64,000 bases of DNA from Halanaerobium saccharolyticum (GCF_003053565.1 NZ_QAXS01000003.1:1-64000), one strand, 5' to 3'. Shown: positions 43,850 to 56,518, counted from the stretch's first letter. The notes: generated by a model from the letters alone, not told the origin. Numbers and translations are program-made.

Positions 43850-43874
43850 TAAATTTTTGGAGCTTTTATTTTAG

Positions 43875-44879
43875 CTAAGCTTTCCGACTAGAATCTCTAA
43901 TTACTAATTCTGTAGGAAAGATAAAAAACTTTTCTTTTGGACTAAGAGTTTCTCCAGCTATCCTCTTAAGCAGTATTTCTGCTGCTTTATCTCCCATCTG
44001 GCTGACCGGTATATTTACTGTGGTCAGAGAGGGATTATAGAAATTTGCCATTTTAATATTATCAATTCCAACTACAGATATATCTTCTGGAACTTTAACT
44101 TTCTCAGCAATTAAAGCCTGAATTACACCAATCGCCATTTCATCATTTAAACAAACTACAGCCTCTGGTTTATTGTCTCTGGCAGCTATTTTTTCGCCAA
44201 CTGTGTAGCCACCTTCCATTCTTAAATAATCATAGTATATATTTTCTTCTTTAAGCTCCAGTCCATGCTTCATTAAAGCACTTTTAAAACCATTTAATCT
44301 TTCTACACTCTGACCAGCAAAAGCAAGTTCTCGGTGGCCAAGTGAAATCAAATAGTCAGCTGCCTGATAAGCAGCATGGTAAACATCACTTTTAACAACT
44401 GGAATCAAATCATGATCTACTCCATCACGGTCAACATAAATAACTGGTATATTTTCTTCAACCAGTTTGATAATCAAGTCGTTGTGCTGAGCCATCATAT
44501 CTCCTACACAGGCAAATATTGCACCATCAACCTGGCCAGAGCGAAACATATTGATATACCTTAATTCTTCTTCACTCTGATAGTCAGTACTGCACAAAAT
44601 AACATTAAAGTCCTGACTGCGCACATAATCCTTAATCGCCTGGGCCAGCTCGGCAAAGAAAGGGTTAACCACCTCAGGTATAACCAGTCCAATAGTTTTA
44701 GTTGACTTTTTTACCAGTGCTCTAGCCCTCGCATTGGGGACATAGTTTAGTTCATCTGCTATTTCTTTAATTCTAATTTTGGTATCTTTATTTACTTTGT
44801 TACTGTCATTTAGTGCTAGTGAGACAGTTGCCAGTGAAACTCCTGCTTTTCTGGCAATATCATTTAAAGTTACAGCCAT
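43875..44879 (-). CDS. LacI-family repressor of sugar transport units 2 and 3
   Basis: 334-residue regulator. Helix-turn-helix VTLNDIARKAGVSLATVSLALND and hinge NYVPNARARALVKKST occupy residues 1-60, followed by a sensor domain. The ATG at 44879 is chosen over one 21 codons upstream because AGAGGG precedes it and the longer version would start inside the promoter. The gene lies between the LacZ gene and unit 2. Its operator is repeated before unit 2 and, in a close variant, before unit 3, so it probably controls both plus itself. Likely inducer: a beta-galactoside or beta-glucoside. Confidence 0.92.
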   Translation of the reverse strand: MAVTLNDIARKAGVSLATVSLALNDSNKVNKDTKIRIKEIADELNYVPNARARALVKKSTKTIGLVIPEVVNPFFAELAQAIKDYVRSQDFNVILCSTDYQSEEELRYINMFRSGQVDGAIFACVGDMMAQHNDLIIKLVEENIPVIYVDRDGVDHDLIPVVKSDVYHAAYQAADYLISLGHRELAFAGQSVERLNGFKSALMKHGLELKEENIYYDYLRMEGGYTVGEKIAARDNKPEAVVCLNDEMAIGVIQALIAEKVKVPEDISVVGIDNIKMANFYNPSLTTVNIPVSQMGDKAAEILLKRIAGETLSPKEKFFIFPTELVIRDSSRKA

Positions 44880-44892
44880 ATAATCGCCCTCT

Positions 44893-44909
44893 TTTAAAAC
44901 GTTTAAATT
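44893..44909. promoter_or_regulatory. LacI-type operator before the lacI gene (autoregulation)
   Basis: TTTAAAACGTTTAAATT, the exact reverse complement of 43780-43796. It lies just downstream of the promoter's -10 box. Confidence 0.82.
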
Positions 44910-44920
44910 AACATATTTAT

Positions 44921-44949
44921 ATAATAACAAATTTTCATACAATTTGCAA
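44921..44949 (-). promoter_or_regulatory. Promoter of the lacI gene at 43875-44879
   Basis: Minus-strand TTGCAA (44944-44949) and TATTAT (44921-44926) with a 17-base spacer. Confidence 0.75.
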
Positions 44950-44989
44950 GATTAAATATCAAATTCTCTGAATTTATTCTTAGTATTTT

Positions 44990-45025
44990 GAACCTGGTCC
45001 AAATAAGCTCATTTGAACCAGGTTC
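44990..45025 (-). terminator. Hairpin after lacZ (possible terminator)
   Basis: GAACCTGGTCCAAA (44990-45003) pairs with TTTGAACCAGGTTC (45012-45025); the one mismatch becomes a G-U pair on the minus-strand RNA. It is 10 bases after the lacZ stop but lacks a clear U-run. Confidence 0.6.
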
Positions 45026-45034
45026 AGATTAATT

Positions 45035-48109
<3,075 letters not shown>

Positions 48110-48143
48110 TTAACTCACCTCTTTTAATTTTTTAAGAAGGCCA

Positions 48144-48165
48144 GGCCGGGGAAACACTCCCGGCC
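48144..48165 (-). terminator. Hairpin between the GH3 and lacZ genes
   Basis: GGCCGGG (48144-48150) pairs with CCCGGCC (48159-48165). It has no adjacent T-run, so read-through into lacZ is likely. Confidence 0.65.
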
Positions 48166-48199
48166 CAACTCTACAATAATTTTTGCCAAATACAAAAAT

Positions 48200-50431
48200 C
48201 TATAAATCCTGATAAATATCTAAAATATCTTCTATATCTTCCAAGCTAACCTGTTCTGCAGCAAAGAAATGGAGTCTATAAATCGGCCAGGCTTTAAAAA
48301 ATCCAATTTCTTCAATTTCTTCCTGGCTTAAAACTTCTTCGACTGCTTTTTTGCCCAGAGGATCAGCAAGCCAGTCTTCAAAAGGAGACTTGGGTGTTAA
48401 ATCTTTAAGTTTGAAAGAACTTTCTACCTGAATCTCTTCTGTAAATTTAATATCTCTTGAAGAAGCACCAATCATTATTTTATACTGATCTTCTTCAACT
48501 ATCCAGCCAGCATCCGGGTGATAATAGGCTAAATCCTGATAATCTAGTTCCAGCTCCAGCCATTCCTTTTCGCCGGGTTCAAGCTCAATTTTTGCAAATC
48601 CTTTGAGTTCTTTTGGAGGTCGTTCCAGTGCGGGACTGCTTTGAGAAATATAAAGCTGCACAACCTCCTTACCTGTAAACTGGCCTGTATTTTCTATTAA
48701 AACTTTTAGCTTTAATTTCTCTCCTTCTGCCAGATAGTCGGGCACCTCCAGAGCCCGGTAAGCAAACTCTGTATAGGAAAGTCCAAAACCAAAGGGAAAA
48801 AGAACATCCATTTTCTTTTTATCATAATAGCGGTAGCCAATATAAATTCCTTCTCCATATCGTACAGTGCCATTACTGCCCGGAAAATCAAGGTAAGAAG
48901 GATTATCTTCCAGTTTTAAGGGATAGCTTTCGGCCAGTTTTGCAGAAGGATTAACTTCTCCTGTAATTATTTCAGCCAGTGCTAAAGCTCCCGCCTGCCC
49001 CGGCAAACCAGCTTCTATTACAGCAGATACATTATCAAGCCACTGCCTTATGTCGACAGGCGCGCCATTATTTAAAACAACTATGATATTGGGATTGACC
49101 TTTGCCAGTTCCTTAATCAGCTGATTCTGCTCCTGGGGCAGCTGCATATCTTTGCGGTCATAGCCTTCAGCCTCAACCTTATCCGGTAGACCGGCATAAA
49201 TAATTACATAATCTTTATTTTCAGCTTCTCTCAGCGCTTTTTCTCTTAAGTTCTCATTTTCCTCTGCTTCGGCCTCAGAACTATAGCCGGGAGTATAATG
49301 AACTGCGAGCTCCTCTGCAAATTTATCTTCTAAAGCCTGATAATGATTATCCAGTCTGGTAGGATTAACCTGGGAACTACCAATACCCTGATAGCGAACC
49401 TCCTGGGCCAGCTCCCCCACCACCAGCAGCGATTCCTTTTCAGCAATTTTCGCCTCGGTCAGCGGCAGTAAATCTCCCTGATTTTTAAGCAGAATAATTG
49501 TGTCTCCAGCAATTTCTTTTGCCAGTTGATGATGTTCTTCTGCCGGCAGTTCAGTATTTTTTTCAGTCTCCTGAGCCTTTAAAATTAGATCTAAAACTCT
49601 TGCTGCTGACTCATCAACTATTTCCTGACTCAACTCTCCAGCTTCAACAGCATCCACAATTTTTTGATCATTAACTGGATCTGCACCAGGCATCTCAAGG
49701 TCAAGTCCAGCTTTCAGAGCTTTAACTCTATCATGAATAGCCCACCAGTCGGAAACAATCAGATTATCATATCCCCATTCATCCCGGAGGATATCCTGCA
49801 GTAAGTATTCATTTTCAGTAGCAAAATCCCCATTGATCTGGTTATAGGCAGCCATTATTGTCCAGGGATTAGCTTTTTTGACAACTTTTTCGAATGCTGC
49901 CAGATAAACTTCCCTCAGGGGTCTTTCGTCAATCTGAGCATCAATGGAAAAACGTTTGTGTTCCTGATTATTGGCAGCATAATGCTTTAACGAGGTTCCA
50001 ATTCCTTTATTCTGAACTTTTTTAATAAAAGCAATCGCCAGCTCAGCACTTAAGAATGGATCTTCAGAAAAATATTCAAAATTTCTGCCCCCAAGTGGTG
50101 AGCGCTTCATATTGATCCCCGGACCCAAAAGCACATCAACACCTCGGGCTTTTGATTCTTCAGCCAGAGCAGCCGCAACTTTTTTTATCAGATCTAAATC
50201 CCAGCTTGCTGCCAGATTTACAGCTGTTGGAAAACAGGTAGCTTTTTGGGCAGGATCCGCATGATGCCTGTCAGCAACATAACGAACTCCATGTGGTCCA
50301 TCAACTAAAAATATTGACGGAATATCCAGCCTGGCAACTGCTTCTGTCTGCCAGACATCTCCACCTGAAAGCAGTGAAGCCTTTTCTTTTAAGCTTAATC
50401 CTTTTATTAGTTCATCTATATTCCCCTTCAT
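48200..50431 (-). CDS. GH3 family beta-glucosidase
   Basis: 743-residue cytoplasmic enzyme, no signal peptide. Domains: TIM barrel (about 10-290) with nucleophile Asp in NLIVSDWWAIHDRVKA (near 228), and KHYAANNQEHKRF (about 148-160) for glucose binding; alpha/beta sandwich (about 310-560) and a fibronectin-III-like C-terminus (about 590-660). It removes terminal beta-linked glucose, and sometimes xylose or other units. It lies between the permeases of unit 3 and lacZ, so the imported sugar probably holds both beta-glucose and beta-galactose or the enzymes act on a mix. Confidence 0.93.
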   Translation of the reverse strand: MKGNIDELIKGLSLKEKASLLSGGDVWQTEAVARLDIPSIFLVDGPHGVRYVADRHHADPAQKATCFPTAVNLAASWDLDLIKKVAAALAEESKARGVDVLLGPGINMKRSPLGGRNFEYFSEDPFLSAELAIAFIKKVQNKGIGTSLKHYAANNQEHKRFSIDAQIDERPLREVYLAAFEKVVKKANPWTIMAAYNQINGDFATENEYLLQDILRDEWGYDNLIVSDWWAIHDRVKALKAGLDLEMPGADPVNDQKIVDAVEAGELSQEIVDESAARVLDLILKAQETEKNTELPAEEHHQLAKEIAGDTIILLKNQGDLLPLTEAKIAEKESLLVVGELAQEVRYQGIGSSQVNPTRLDNHYQALEDKFAEELAVHYTPGYSSEAEAEENENLREKALREAENKDYVIIYAGLPDKVEAEGYDRKDMQLPQEQNQLIKELAKVNPNIIVVLNNGAPVDIRQWLDNVSAVIEAGLPGQAGALALAEIITGEVNPSAKLAESYPLKLEDNPSYLDFPGSNGTVRYGEGIYIGYRYYDKKKMDVLFPFGFGLSYTEFAYRALEVPDYLAEGEKLKLKVLIENTGQFTGKEVVQLYISQSSPALERPPKELKGFAKIELEPGEKEWLELELDYQDLAYYHPDAGWIVEEDQYKIMIGASSRDIKFTEEIQVESSFKLKDLTPKSPFEDWLADPLGKKAVEEVLSQEEIEEIGFFKAWPIYRLHFFAAEQVSLEDIEDILDIYQDL

Positions 50432-50499
50432 TATTCTACCCCCTTCTTTACCAATTTATATACAATTATATATTATATCTCATTCCCCTAGCTAGATAA

Positions 50500-51333
50500 T
50501 TATCCTTTTAGGGCTCCCATTGTAATTCCTGAAATAATATACTTCTGGAAATAGAGGAATATTATTATTAGAGGTACAGTTGATAAAGTTGCTGCTGCCA
50601 TAATGTGGTGCAGGGGAATACCAAACTGCTGTCCCTGCAGCTGAGCAATAGCAACCGGTACAGTATACATAATCGATTTATTTGTTACAATTAGCGGCCA
50701 GAAGAACAGGTTGTAATTATTCATGAAATAAATTGTACCCAGGGCTGCTACAGCAGGTTTGATAACCGGCAAAATTATCTGAAAAAATATTCTAAATTCC
50801 CCACAGCCGTCGATCCTTGCTGCTTCAATTAAGTCATCAGGAATTCCATCAATATACTGTTTGAGCATAAATAGCCCAAAACCCTGAGCAGCAAAAGGTA
50901 AAATCAAAGCAGGATAGGAATTTATCCAGCCAACCTGAGCCATTAGAATATATAAAGGAATAGCCAACACCTGCATTGGAATCATCATTGTTGATAAAAT
51001 TACTGCAAAAAACAATTTTCTCCCCGGAGCTTCCCTGTACTTTGAGAGAGCATAGCCTCCAGTTGCCGAAATAAAGACACCAAAAAAAGTATACATAATG
51101 GCAACAAAGAATGAATTGAATAGGTTTCTTCCATAGGGTACAGTGTCAAAAACATCCACATAATTATTCCACATTACTTCATCCGGCAGTAAACTGGGAG
51201 GGTATTCTGAAATCTCGGCCAGTGTTTTAAAAGATGAGGTGATCATCCAGACAAAGGGGAGTAGAGAAATAAGTACCCCTGTAATTAGTAATATATAAAA
51301 AACATAGGTTTTAATATTTTCTTTTTCAAACAT
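50500..51333 (-). CDS. CUT1 sugar ABC transporter permease, MalG type (unit 3)
   Basis: 277-residue inner-membrane permease with six hydrophobic segments, the EAA loop EAARIDGCGEFRIFFQIILPVIKPAVA (near 175) and a GITMGALKG end. It is followed after 68 bases by the GH3 gene and preceded at 3 bases by its partner. Confidence 0.93.
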   Translation of the reverse strand: MFEKENIKTYVFYILLITGVLISLLPFVWMITSSFKTLAEISEYPPSLLPDEVMWNNYVDVFDTVPYGRNLFNSFFVAIMYTFFGVFISATGGYALSKYREAPGRKLFFAVILSTMMIPMQVLAIPLYILMAQVGWINSYPALILPFAAQGFGLFMLKQYIDGIPDDLIEAARIDGCGEFRIFFQIILPVIKPAVAALGTIYFMNNYNLFFWPLIVTNKSIMYTVPVAIAQLQGQQFGIPLHHIMAAATLSTVPLIIIFLYFQKYIISGITMGALKG

Positions 51334-51336
51334 CGT

Positions 51337-52227
51337 TTAAATTCCCTCCTCGCCAGAACCAATTTTAATCTGAAAATATGATGCTACAAAAATAATGGCA
51401 AATAGAACATAAGATAAAGCTGATGCGTAACCCATTCTAAACTGCTGGAAACCAGAATTATATAAATACTGAACAACAGATAGAGATGACTGCATTGGAC
51501 CTCCACCGGTCATAATATAGGGCTCGGTAAAAATTTGGAAAGATCCAATTGTTGAAAGAATAAAAGTAAATAAAATAATAGGGCGCATCATCGGCACAGT
51601 AATATAGAAAAATTTCTGCAGGGTAGTTCCTCCATCAATTTCTGCTGCTTCATATAAGTCTTCCGGTATATTCTGCAGTCCGGCCAGCATAATAATCGTA
51701 TTATAGCCAACCCAGCGCCAGGTAAGTACTATCACGATTGAAATCTTTGACCAGGTTGTACTTGTTAGAAATGGAATCTTTTCAAAACCAACACTCTCAA
51801 TAAAAAAGTTAACCAGACCGAAAGAACTATCTAATAAAATAGTAAATATAACTCCGACTACTACTGTAGAAGTAACAAAAGGCATAAAATAACCAACTCT
51901 AAAATATTTTAAAAATTTTACCTTTTTCTGGTTGAGCATAACAGCTAATATAAGAGCAAAACCCAAAATCAAAGGAGTGCTTGTCAGCCACATAAAAATA
52001 GTATTCTTTAGGGCTGTATGAAAGGTTGAATCAGTAAATATCCGCATATAATTTTTTAATCCTGTAAAAGTAGCCTGTCCAAGGCCTCCCCAGCGGTGTA
52101 AACTCATATAAAAAGAAAAAATTATTGGAAACAGCATAAATACAGAAAAGAATAATAAAAATGGGACTAAGAAATAATAAAAATGACGATTTTCTTTAAT
52201 TTTTTGTAAAGTAGTTTTATCTTCCAA
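51337..52227 (-). CDS. CUT1 sugar ABC transporter permease, MalF type (unit 3)
   Basis: 296-residue inner-membrane permease with six hydrophobic segments and the EAA loop EAAEIDGGTTLQKFFYITVPMMRP (near 193). The 68-base gap to the binding-protein gene holds a perfect 12-base stem. No ATPase gene in the unit. Confidence 0.93.
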   Translation of the reverse strand: MEDKTTLQKIKENRHFYYFLVPFLLFFSVFMLFPIIFSFYMSLHRWGGLGQATFTGLKNYMRIFTDSTFHTALKNTIFMWLTSTPLILGFALILAVMLNQKKVKFLKYFRVGYFMPFVTSTVVVGVIFTILLDSSFGLVNFFIESVGFEKIPFLTSTTWSKISIVIVLTWRWVGYNTIIMLAGLQNIPEDLYEAAEIDGGTTLQKFFYITVPMMRPIILFTFILSTIGSFQIFTEPYIMTGGGPMQSSLSVVQYLYNSGFQQFRMGYASALSYVLFAIIFVASYFQIKIGSGEEGI

Positions 52228-52250
52228 TTATTATTCACCATCCTTTTAAG

Positions 52251-52277
52251 AAAGCAGGGTCAAACTGACCCTGCTTT
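52251..52277 (-). terminator. Intercistronic hairpin between binding-protein and permease genes (unit 3)
   Basis: AAAGCAGGGTCA (52251-52262) and TGACCCTGCTTT (52266-52277) form a perfect 12-base stem with a 3-base loop. On the minus strand it ends in TTTCTTAAAAGG, so partial termination is possible. Confidence 0.85.
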
Positions 52278-52295
52278 AATGTAGACTAATTTATT

Positions 52296-53558
52296 TTACT
52301 CCATTAAATCTTCAATTGCATTTTGTGCTTCTTCTAAACCTTCATCTAACTCTACTCTGTCAGTTAAGATTCTTGTTAACTGCAGGTTAACTGGAGCACC
52401 TTCAGCACCAAAAGCCTGAGTAGAATAAGGGGTAGCATTCCAGGTAGCTAACTCTTTTTCACTAATTTCAGCAAGCTTCTGCCATACTTTCTGACCACCA
52501 AAGAATTCTACTTCTTTATTAAATGCTTCTGATTCAAATACAGGTCTATAAGCAGGCATTACTCCAGCATCCTGGAATAAGAATTCTGTACCTTCTTCAG
52601 TAGCTAATACATATTTAGCAAATTCAACAGCAAGCTCTACATTTTCTGAATTTGAAGGAACAACCATTGCAGTTCCACCCATCGATCCAGCTGCTTTTCC
52701 TGTAAAGTTAGGTGCCTGCATAACTCTCCAGTTACCTGAAGTTTCAGGTGCGATTTCAGTAATGTTACCAATAAACCATCCACCTGCTAAAATTGTTGCT
52801 ACATCACCATTCTGAATAGCAGCATTCCAGGGAGTTGTCCAGGGAGTTGCTTCTAATCCAATACCAGAATCTGTGATTTCCTGCATAACTTCAATTACCT
52901 TATAATTAATAGAAAGCTTATCTACAATTGGAGCACCCTGCTTATCAAAGAAATTTCCACCTGCTGCTCTTAAAGCAGGTTCAAAGTTCCAGTTACCAAG
53001 CTCATAGTGAGTTGTAGGCCAGGGCAGCATTTTAGCCCCTGTTTCTGCTTCAATTGTTTTACCAGCTTCAATATAATCGTCCCAGGTTTCGATACTTTCA
53101 GGATCTACTCCTGCATCCTCAAAAATATCTTTACGATAGAACATTGTGTAAGGACCTATATCTGCAGGAATACCGTAAGTAGTATCTTTGTATCTTGAGC
53201 CAGCATAAGCGGCTGCTGTAAACTGATCAGAAATAGGGTCAACATATTCGGAAATATCTGTTAAACCACCAAGTTCAGCAAAACTAGCAATATGTGTACC
53301 TAAGTTAACAGTTGCCAGGTCAGGTCCACCTGTACCTGCTGACATTGCAGCCTGCAGTCTTGGAACCATATCTCCCCAGCCGATTAATTCTACATTAATT
53401 GTGTGGTCAGGATTTTCTTCTTCATAGCGGTCTGCAAGTACTTCTAAGGTGTCAGGATAAACTCCCCAGCCCCAGACTGTTATTTCTTCTGCAGCTGCAC
53501 CCATAGTCAGTGAAAGAGCAAAAATAAGTGTTAAAGTAATAATTAATGTTTTTTTCAA
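52296..53558 (-). CDS. Sugar ABC transporter substrate-binding protein (unit 3)
   Basis: 420-residue periplasmic binding protein. Signal peptide 1-23 ends in GAAAEE with no lipobox Cys; the mature start is ITVWGWGVYPDTLEVLADRYEEENP. TTG start behind GGAGGG. First gene of the unit with two permeases, GH3 and LacZ. Operators of the AAACGTTT type and a good promoter lie upstream. Likely ligand: a beta-galactoside or beta-glucoside oligosaccharide, inferred from the enzymes. Confidence 0.93.
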   Translation of the reverse strand: MKKTLIITLTLIFALSLTMGAAAEEITVWGWGVYPDTLEVLADRYEEENPDHTINVELIGWGDMVPRLQAAMSAGTGGPDLATVNLGTHIASFAELGGLTDISEYVDPISDQFTAAAYAGSRYKDTTYGIPADIGPYTMFYRKDIFEDAGVDPESIETWDDYIEAGKTIEAETGAKMLPWPTTHYELGNWNFEPALRAAGGNFFDKQGAPIVDKLSINYKVIEVMQEITDSGIGLEATPWTTPWNAAIQNGDVATILAGGWFIGNITEIAPETSGNWRVMQAPNFTGKAAGSMGGTAMVVPSNSENVELAVEFAKYVLATEEGTEFLFQDAGVMPAYRPVFESEAFNKEVEFFGGQKVWQKLAEISEKELATWNATPYSTQAFGAEGAPVNLQLTRILTDRVELDEGLEEAQNAIEDLME

Positions 53559-53640
53559 AATAATTCCCTCCTGATATTTTTTTATTTTTTCAGATTAAAA
53601 GATTCAGTAGAGCCAGATTCACCTCCCTTAAAAGTTTTCT

Positions 53641-53654
53641 TTAAAACGTTTTAA
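53641..53654. promoter_or_regulatory. LacI-type operator of unit 3, proximal
   Basis: TTAAAACGTTTTAA, a perfect 14-base palindrome sharing the AAACGTTT core with the operators at 43780 and 44893. Confidence 0.75.
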
Positions 53655-53684
53655 GCAATAAATCTTTCTCCTATTTAAAGCCTT

Positions 53685-53698
53685 TTAAAAGGTTTTAA
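53685..53698. promoter_or_regulatory. Degenerate operator of unit 3, distal
   Basis: TTAAAAGGTTTTAA, like the proximal site but with GG for CG in the centre. It lies about 40 bases downstream of the -10 box. Confidence 0.45.
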
Positions 53699-53737
53699 AT
53701 AGGATATAACTAAATATTTAATTCAAATTACATTTCT

Positions 53738-53766
53738 AGTGTAGCATAAATTTTTTGACTTTTCAA
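53738..53766 (-). promoter_or_regulatory. Promoter of unit 3
   Basis: Minus-strand TTGAAA (53761-53766) and TACACT (53738-53743) with a 17-base spacer. Both operators are downstream, so repression would act by blocking elongation or looping. Confidence 0.65.
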
Positions 53767-53793
53767 TAATATTCGTAAAATTAAACCCCTCCA

Positions 53794-53816
53794 AAATCAG
53801 GTATAGAACCTGATTT
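53794..53816 (-). terminator. Hairpin after the GH2 gene of unit 4
   Basis: AAATCAGGT (53794-53802) pairs with ACCTGATTT (53808-53816) around a 5-base loop. The following sequence is mixed T/G, so termination may be weak. Confidence 0.6.
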
Positions 53817-53860
53817 CAAAGGGGGATAAGGGAGTAAAATTATTTTCTATTGATTTAAAT

Positions 53861-55645
53861 TTAGATATCTACAATTTGATTTAGCTCTTTAATCTTTTCT
53901 AACTCCAGTTTGAATTCTCTATTTTCATCAAGCAGTCCATTTTTTTCCTGCTCAACATCAGTCAGCTGAGTATAGCAGTAACCTCTAAAATACTCTGCTT
54001 CCTTAATCAGCACCATTAATTTTTCGATCCGCTGGAAAAGTTCTTCTTTGGTCTGAACCTGTTCACCATAGCCCCAGCCTTCTTTGTTCTGGAAAGCCAC
54101 TCCGCCAAATTCACTAAAGAGCAGCGGCTGCCCCTGATAATCATAATTATCAGCCATAATGAACTTTCCACCTTCAATATAGACCTGATCATTGAAAACT
54201 TCTTTGTTGGCGAGCAGTTTATCTATCTTTTCAAGATAAGTCTGCCTTAGTTTGTCTATACTCTCTACATAGTCATGAAAGGTAATTATATCTGAAGTAG
54301 TATGTTCCCAGCCATCATTTGAAATTATCGGGCGCTCACTGTCAATACTTTTAGTCAGCTGATAAATGCTTTCGGTAAAACTCTGCTGCTTTTTGTTGCT
54401 TTTAACAGCCTCAATACCCCAGGATTCATTAAACGGAACCCAGCAGACAATTGAAGGATGATTATATAATTCTTTTACCACCCGCTGCCACTCAAGACTA
54501 AAGTTTTCTACTGCCTGCTCACTAAACTCATAAGTAGATCCCATTTCAGCCCAGACTAAAAGACCTAATTTATCTGCCCAGTAATAAAAGCGGTCATCCT
54601 CTATCTTCTGATGTTTGCGGGCTCCATTAAAGCCCATTTTTTTAGCTAATTCAACATCTTTTTTTATTGCCTGGTCAGAAGGCGGTGTTACTAAACTATC
54701 AGGCCAGTATCCCTGATCCAGTATTAATTTTTGATAAAACGGCTGGTTATTTAATAAGATTTGATCAGCTTCAATCGAAATTTTTCTCATGCCAAAATAG
54801 GAACTGAGTTGGTCTACAACCTCATTATCTCTAAATAATGTTAATTTAAGATCATATAAATTGGGACTATCCGGGTACCACAATTTGAGCTCATTATTTT
54901 CGTCTTCAACATTTATTTTTAACTTATAGTTAGCTTTTGTTATTTCAAACTCAAATTCAGTTATCTTTTTCCCTTCAAATTCAATTGTAGTTAATAATTT
55001 ATAATTTCCAGTCCCAAAATCTACAGCATTAAAGAAATAGTCCAGTTCAACTTCGCTTTGATCAATATCAGGAGTTATTTTAAGATCTCTAAGATAAAGA
55101 TTCTGATCAACATACTCCAGCCAGACAGTCTGCCAGATACCGGTAGTTCTGGTATACCAGCAGAGGAAATTATCATTTTTATAAGTCTGCTTGCCCCGCG
55201 GTTGAGATTTTGAGCGAGAATCTTCAACCTTTACCACAAGATTATTTTCCTCTCGGTAATCAACAAAGTCACTGATGTCAAAAGCAAAAGAATCATAGCC
55301 ACCACTGTGACTGCCGGCAAAGCGGCCATTAATCCAGACCTTAGTTTTGTAATCAACTGCACCAAAGTTTAATATAATCTTCTTCTCAGAATCAACTTCC
55401 ACTCTAAATTTTCTCTGATACCAGATAAAATTATGTTCACTTCTGTCAGCAATACCGCTGGCTTTAGTTTCAAAACTGAAGGGAACGATTATTTTTTCCT
55501 CAAGTTCCTCTTTCTTATGCCACTTATCCTTTTCTCCCAGATTTTGATCATCAAAGGCAAAATTCCAGGCTCCATTTAAATTCTGCCAGTCAGACCTTTC
55601 AAACTGAGGTTTGGGATGTTCCGGTCTTGGTATTTTTCTATCCAT
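53861..55645 (-). CDS. GH2 family glycosidase (beta-galactosidase/glucuronidase-like, short form)
   Basis: 594-residue cytoplasmic enzyme, no signal peptide. It opens with IPRPEHPKPQFERSDWQNLNGAW, common to short GH2 enzymes, then a jelly-roll sugar-binding domain (about 60-180), an immunoglobulin-like domain (about 185-285) and a TIM barrel. The acid/base Glu is in CWVPFNESWG (about Glu407) and the nucleophile in LLFSEFGGVAF (about Glu512). It lacks the extra C-terminal domain of LacZ. The ATG at 55645 replaces a TTG five codons upstream, because GAGGAGG lies inside the longer version. Last gene of unit 4; exact sugar unknown. Confidence 0.92.
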   Translation of the reverse strand: MDRKIPRPEHPKPQFERSDWQNLNGAWNFAFDDQNLGEKDKWHKKEELEEKIIVPFSFETKASGIADRSEHNFIWYQRKFRVEVDSEKKIILNFGAVDYKTKVWINGRFAGSHSGGYDSFAFDISDFVDYREENNLVVKVEDSRSKSQPRGKQTYKNDNFLCWYTRTTGIWQTVWLEYVDQNLYLRDLKITPDIDQSEVELDYFFNAVDFGTGNYKLLTTIEFEGKKITEFEFEITKANYKLKINVEDENNELKLWYPDSPNLYDLKLTLFRDNEVVDQLSSYFGMRKISIEADQILLNNQPFYQKLILDQGYWPDSLVTPPSDQAIKKDVELAKKMGFNGARKHQKIEDDRFYYWADKLGLLVWAEMGSTYEFSEQAVENFSLEWQRVVKELYNHPSIVCWVPFNESWGIEAVKSNKKQQSFTESIYQLTKSIDSERPIISNDGWEHTTSDIITFHDYVESIDKLRQTYLEKIDKLLANKEVFNDQVYIEGGKFIMADNYDYQGQPLLFSEFGGVAFQNKEGWGYGEQVQTKEELFQRIEKLMVLIKEAEYFRGYCYTQLTDVEQEKNGLLDENREFKLELEKIKELNQIVDI

Positions 55646-55685
55646 TTTCCGCCTCCTCAAATAAATTTTTTACCTATATTTTTTC

Positions 55686-56516
55686 TTAACCTTTAATTCC
55701 GGTGAATTTAATACCCTGAATAATCTGCTTCTGGAATAATAAGAAGGCAGCTATAGCAGGTAGTGATGCAATCATATTTACAGTCATTGGTATTGAATAA
55801 TCAGGTGTATAAGCATCAGTAAATGTTGGAACACCTACAGGTAAAGTAAACATTTCTTTGGTCATAATTGCGATAAAGGGCCATAGGAATGCGTTCCAGG
55901 CCTGAATAAAGGTAAAAATACCAATTGAAGCTATAGCTGCTTTAGACAGCGGCATAAAAATCGAATAATAAATTCTGAATAGGCCGCAGCCGTCAATGCG
56001 GGCACTGTCAATTAAATCCCTGGGAATGGCATCAAAAAACTCTTTTAAAATTACTATTCCTAAGGGGATTGCAATTCTCGGCAGAATCAAACCAGGATAA
56101 GTATTAATTAAGCCTAACTTTTGAACAATATCAAATAAAGCTACAACATTTGCCTCAGTTGGTACCATTAATCCAATCGTGAATAAGACAAAAACCAAAT
56201 TTTTATGTTTAAAGTCAATTACTGATAAAGCAAACGCCGCCAGTGAATCAAAAACAATTACAACAAAGGTAACACTTGCTGAAACTATAAAACTGTTTAA
56301 CATCCATTTTAAGACCGGTGCCTGATCAATCACCTCAAAGTAATTAGAAAAAGAATAAGGTGGCAAAAACCATTCTACAATTTTAGAAACAGTATAACCC
56401 GATGGTTTAAGTGAAGCAAAAAGCATCCATAAAATCGGAAAAATAAAGAGTACTGCCAGAAGATATGAAAATGAATATTTTAAAACTTTTGCGGTTGGTG
56501 AAGTTTTATTCTCCAT
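55686..56516 (-). CDS. CUT1 sugar ABC transporter permease, MalG type (unit 4)
   Basis: 276-residue inner-membrane permease with six hydrophobic segments. The EAA loop is altered at the first residues (DSARIDGCGLFRIYYSIFMPLSKAAIA, near 171). It ends in GIKFTGIKG. It follows its partner by 2 bases and precedes the GH2 gene by 40 bases. Confidence 0.93.
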   Translation of the reverse strand: MENKTSPTAKVLKYSFSYLLAVLFIFPILWMLFASLKPSGYTVSKIVEWFLPPYSFSNYFEVIDQAPVLKWMLNSFIVSASVTFVVIVFDSLAAFALSVIDFKHKNLVFVLFTIGLMVPTEANVVALFDIVQKLGLINTYPGLILPRIAIPLGIVILKEFFDAIPRDLIDSARIDGCGLFRIYYSIFMPLSKAAIASIGIFTFIQAWNAFLWPFIAIMTKEMFTLPVGVPTFTDAYTPDYSIPMTVNMIASLPAIAAFLLFQKQIIQGIKFTGIKG

Positions 56517-56518
56517 TA

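Noticed and set aside
44880-44942. Longer N-terminus of the LacI regulator starting at 44942
   Set aside because: It would place the start inside a TTGCAA-17-TATTAT promoter and ahead of the operator; the ATG at 44879 has AGAGGG and begins at the normal helix-turn-helix position.
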